From assembly GCA_950295325.1 (NCBI GenBank), contig OX485803.1, positions 34,737,554 to 34,801,553 of the forward strand: a stretch of 64,000 nucleotides of DNA, in the 5' to 3' direction. The translations under genes were made by a program, and so were the position numbers. Positions 61,804-64,000 of this stretch are shown here, one piece after another; position 1 is the first letter of the stretch; each line of letters opens with the position of its first letter. The DNA is from Polytrichum commune (Eukaryota > Streptophyta > Polytrichopsida > Polytrichales > Polytrichaceae). Under the pieces are notes generated by a model. That model ran no database searches. It was given only the letters and a program-made list of their open reading frames with translations, and had not been told where the DNA came from.

Positions 61804-62741
61804 ATTGAACGGATGGAGGTTGATGGGCTCCTTGTGGTGTTGGACCTCCTTATCAAATACAAACTCATAGGTATAAAAGTTTTCATATACTTATTCCTCA
61901 TGGACATTATGTGGATTTCACAAGGTTTGTAAGATAAATGTGTGTTGTGTAAATTTGCACAAGTTCACATCTAAGTTTGCAACTTTATCAAGGGTGAAGC
62001 ATCCCTCATTTATGCCTCTTTCATTCTTCCTCTACATGCCATGTAGATGCACATGACCATCAGTTGGGCATGGATACCTTAAGGTGCATCATGGTTCATC
62101 TTTTTTTGATGGTGAACCATAGTTTCCACATGAAATACGAGTGGGTCTCGACCAATGGAAACTTGGCTTAAAATGGTAAAAAATGAGTGTTGCTAAAAGC
62201 ATGGATTTATCATAACATGATTTAATAGAAAACAATGTTTTATGAAATGGTCATCATGTTATTCTTTTTTTAAATAAATGAAATAAAAAATGTTGAGAGA
62301 ACCTATTTGGGTTCTCTCGCCACACATTTGGGGTGGCCACCAAACATTATGCATATTTGGACGTATAGGATTCCATGTCACTTTCTCATTCATTTTTGAG
62401 CATGCTCTCAATTTTTATGACCTTATGTAAAATGAAGTGGGATGGCCACTCGTTTCTCTACCAACGAGAGAATTCAGAAAACAATATCCATGAATTGTGT
62501 ATATGCCCTTAGGCGCACCCGAGCAAATGAAGAAGCAATATAAAAACTAGACTATCGCAACCATGATCATATTTCAAGATAAAATATACATGCATGTAGC
62601 AAATATGACTTGGAGTGCTAACCATTGGAAGTAAATAAATGACTAGAACACACAAGTTACATTGTAAGCCTAGTGGTCAATTTTAGAGTATGTATGTTTA
62701 ATTGACATTGGACTCATGTCCATAACTTCTTAAGTATTGTA
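61804..62741. other. Intergenic, nothing recognised
   Basis: AT-rich spacer between two Stowaway-like relics. No gene-like signal. Confidence 0.45.
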
Positions 62742-62880
62742 GAGGCTTCTCTATTTCATCTTCACATGTGCCAAAATAGTTTAGACATGGGACACAAGTC
62801 GGTCTTAGCGAATGTGAGCATGGGACGTTGCAAACTTTGAGGAAAATTTTAATTATTGTGTGTCATAATAGAGAGTCCCC
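62742..62880. mobile_element. Stowaway-like MITE, copy C
   Basis: 139 bp between TA dinucleotides (62740-62741, 62881-62882). The ends GAGGCTTCTCTATTTC and AATAGAGAGTCCCC are inverted, and the interior matches copy A (CTTCACATGTGC, GACACAAGT, GCGAATGTGAGCATG). Confidence 0.8.
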
Positions 62881-62882
62881 TA

Positions 62883-63440
62883 CAATATTATAGTTCAATT
62901 ACTCGACGTGGGGGGATAAATATTATGTGATCACCACAGTAGAAGAAAGAGGAGCCTACTGACTTTGAAGATTACAAAAATATTTTTATGATTATGCAAA
63001 TACTAAGAAAAACAATTACGGCTTCAATTTGGAATTGGTTACTATCACATAAGGACATTGTGTTTGACATCCGTGGTAGTGAGCTTATAAAAAAATATTG
63101 TTAAGTTAACCACAAATTGGTTAACACAACCATAAAAGATGCATTGCGTGGTCACATGACTTATCAAAATTTTAACAATTTTAACTGTAAATTAAAGTGT
63201 AGAGAAAGAGGAAACGGAGCTAAATACCATGATCCTCTTCATGTGTGCAATCGTAAGATCAAAATTTAACAGGTCATGTGACCGCACAACAAGTCTATAT
63301 GGTCGTTCCAACAAACTACATGGTCAATTTAAATCCCCTGTTAATTTATTTTTGAAATATCCTTCAATTAAAGAAGTTTGTGAATTACTATAGACAATGG
63401 TTTGTGTGGAACACAAGTACAATATAATTGTTATGAAAGA
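62883..63440. other. Intergenic, nothing recognised
   Basis: AT-rich spacer. It may include the unrecognised 5' body of the SINE-like copy that follows. Confidence 0.4.
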
Positions 63441-63580
63441 ATAGTGTCTACTCTCGAAAGGGGGGAGTAGATCTTTACCTCCATACCTTTGTCCTATGGG
63501 CATCGGATTGGGGGTGGATCGAACAGACACTTAATTCACGTCGGTCTCCTCCAGAGACCGAAGTTTTTCTCTCTCTGTTA
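63441..63580 (+). mobile_element. Diverged SINE 3' module
   Basis: On the plus strand it follows the order of the 30.1-kb SINE: ATAGTGTC, CTCGAAAGGGG-GAGTAG, TGGGCATCGG, ACACTT, ATTCACG. It ends in the stem-loop TCGGTCTC-CTCCA-GAGACCGA (63541-63561) and a pyrimidine tail of TC repeats. The stem sequence differs from the other copies but is perfectly paired. The 5' head is not recognised. Confidence 0.72.
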
Positions 63581-64000
63581 TAAAAGAACATGGAAATTTC
63601 TATTAACCACCTCATACTACTCGTATGTTTCATACCCTATGAGAAGTGGGCTAGTAACCATTTTAGATCTGTCTACCTGAAACTCATAAGTTTGTTATTA
63701 TTGTTGTTGTGGTCATCATGGTCATTGTTAATGACATCACTCAACATCCATGTCTTGCTCATGGACACAAACTTCATTGGCACTACCAATAATCCAATGT
63801 TTGTGAGGAAACAAAGCTACAACACGGATCTTTGTAGACACAATAAAGACACTTTTTCTATGTTGATTGATGATATGTGACACAAAGCTTGCAAGGCTTG
63901 ATTATGGTTTCTAAATCGATATATTTGGGGTCCTACAATTCAATGGTTAGGCAATATTATAAATGCTTCTTGTTATCAAATTCTTACTCAAGAATCGAAG
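63581..64000. other. Intergenic to window end
   Basis: No gene recognised. The open frame 63590-63880 has no known motif and starts within repeat flank. Confidence 0.4.

Noticed and set aside
1-64000. CRISPR array, bacterial operon or phage content
   Set aside because: No regularly spaced short direct repeats, no compact gene rows. All real genes are spliced plant nuclear genes.

Overview
The window is nuclear DNA from a land plant. Three spliced plant-type genes sit in about 45 kb of low-density, AT-rich sequence full of transposon relics. Introns are mostly short (70-300 bp) and have GT-AG borders. I cannot name the species from sequence alone. The divergence of the proteins from seed-plant versions as I recall them, and the repeat content, make a spore-bearing lineage (lycophyte or fern) plausible, but that is only an inference.

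Layout. (1) 1-1.8 kb: a decayed Tc1/mariner DD34E transposase followed directly by a decayed retrotransposon gag with zinc knuckles. (2) 3.55-14.02 kb, minus strand: a 29-exon gene for an HRQ1-type RecQ-family DNA helicase. Its coding exons sum to 3819 nt (1272 aa) in one frame. A three-copy, ~254-bp tandem repeat begins at its start codon and runs upstream. (3) 19.26-23.17 kb, plus strand: a three-exon GAUT8/QUA1-type galacturonosyltransferase (559 aa) with three tandem ~300-bp repeats in its long first intron. (4) 44.07-48.75 kb, plus strand: a 16-exon MUT9-like/photoregulatory (MLK/PPK) kinase of the casein-kinase-1 group (766 aa), preceded by a GC-rich purine-biased leader.

The gaps hold small non-autonomous elements recognised by terminal inverted repeats plus target-site duplications: a PIF/Harbinger (Tourist-like) family with TAA/TTA duplications; a palindromic-ended CACTAAATA family at TA sites, one copy nested in a Tourist-like element; a Mutator-like element with a 10-bp duplication; a hAT-like element with G-run ends and an 8-bp duplication; a Stowaway-like ~140-bp family at TA sites; and a ~500-bp family with TTAGGGG ends.

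The most interesting item is a SINE-like retroposon family (30.1, 31.4, 55.3 and 63.4 kb). It has a (TATC)n tail and, just before the tail, a short stem-loop whose two arms change together between copies. One copy has a tRNA-like head. One is a 47-bp fragment made of only the stem-loop and tail, inside a perfect 18-bp duplication. One carries the same 3' module on a different 5' body.

The three genes do not form a pathway. They act in genome maintenance, pectin synthesis in the Golgi, and nuclear light/clock/chromatin signalling. Exon borders were placed by hand from GT-AG sites, reading-frame phase and family resemblance, and have not been checked against transcripts.
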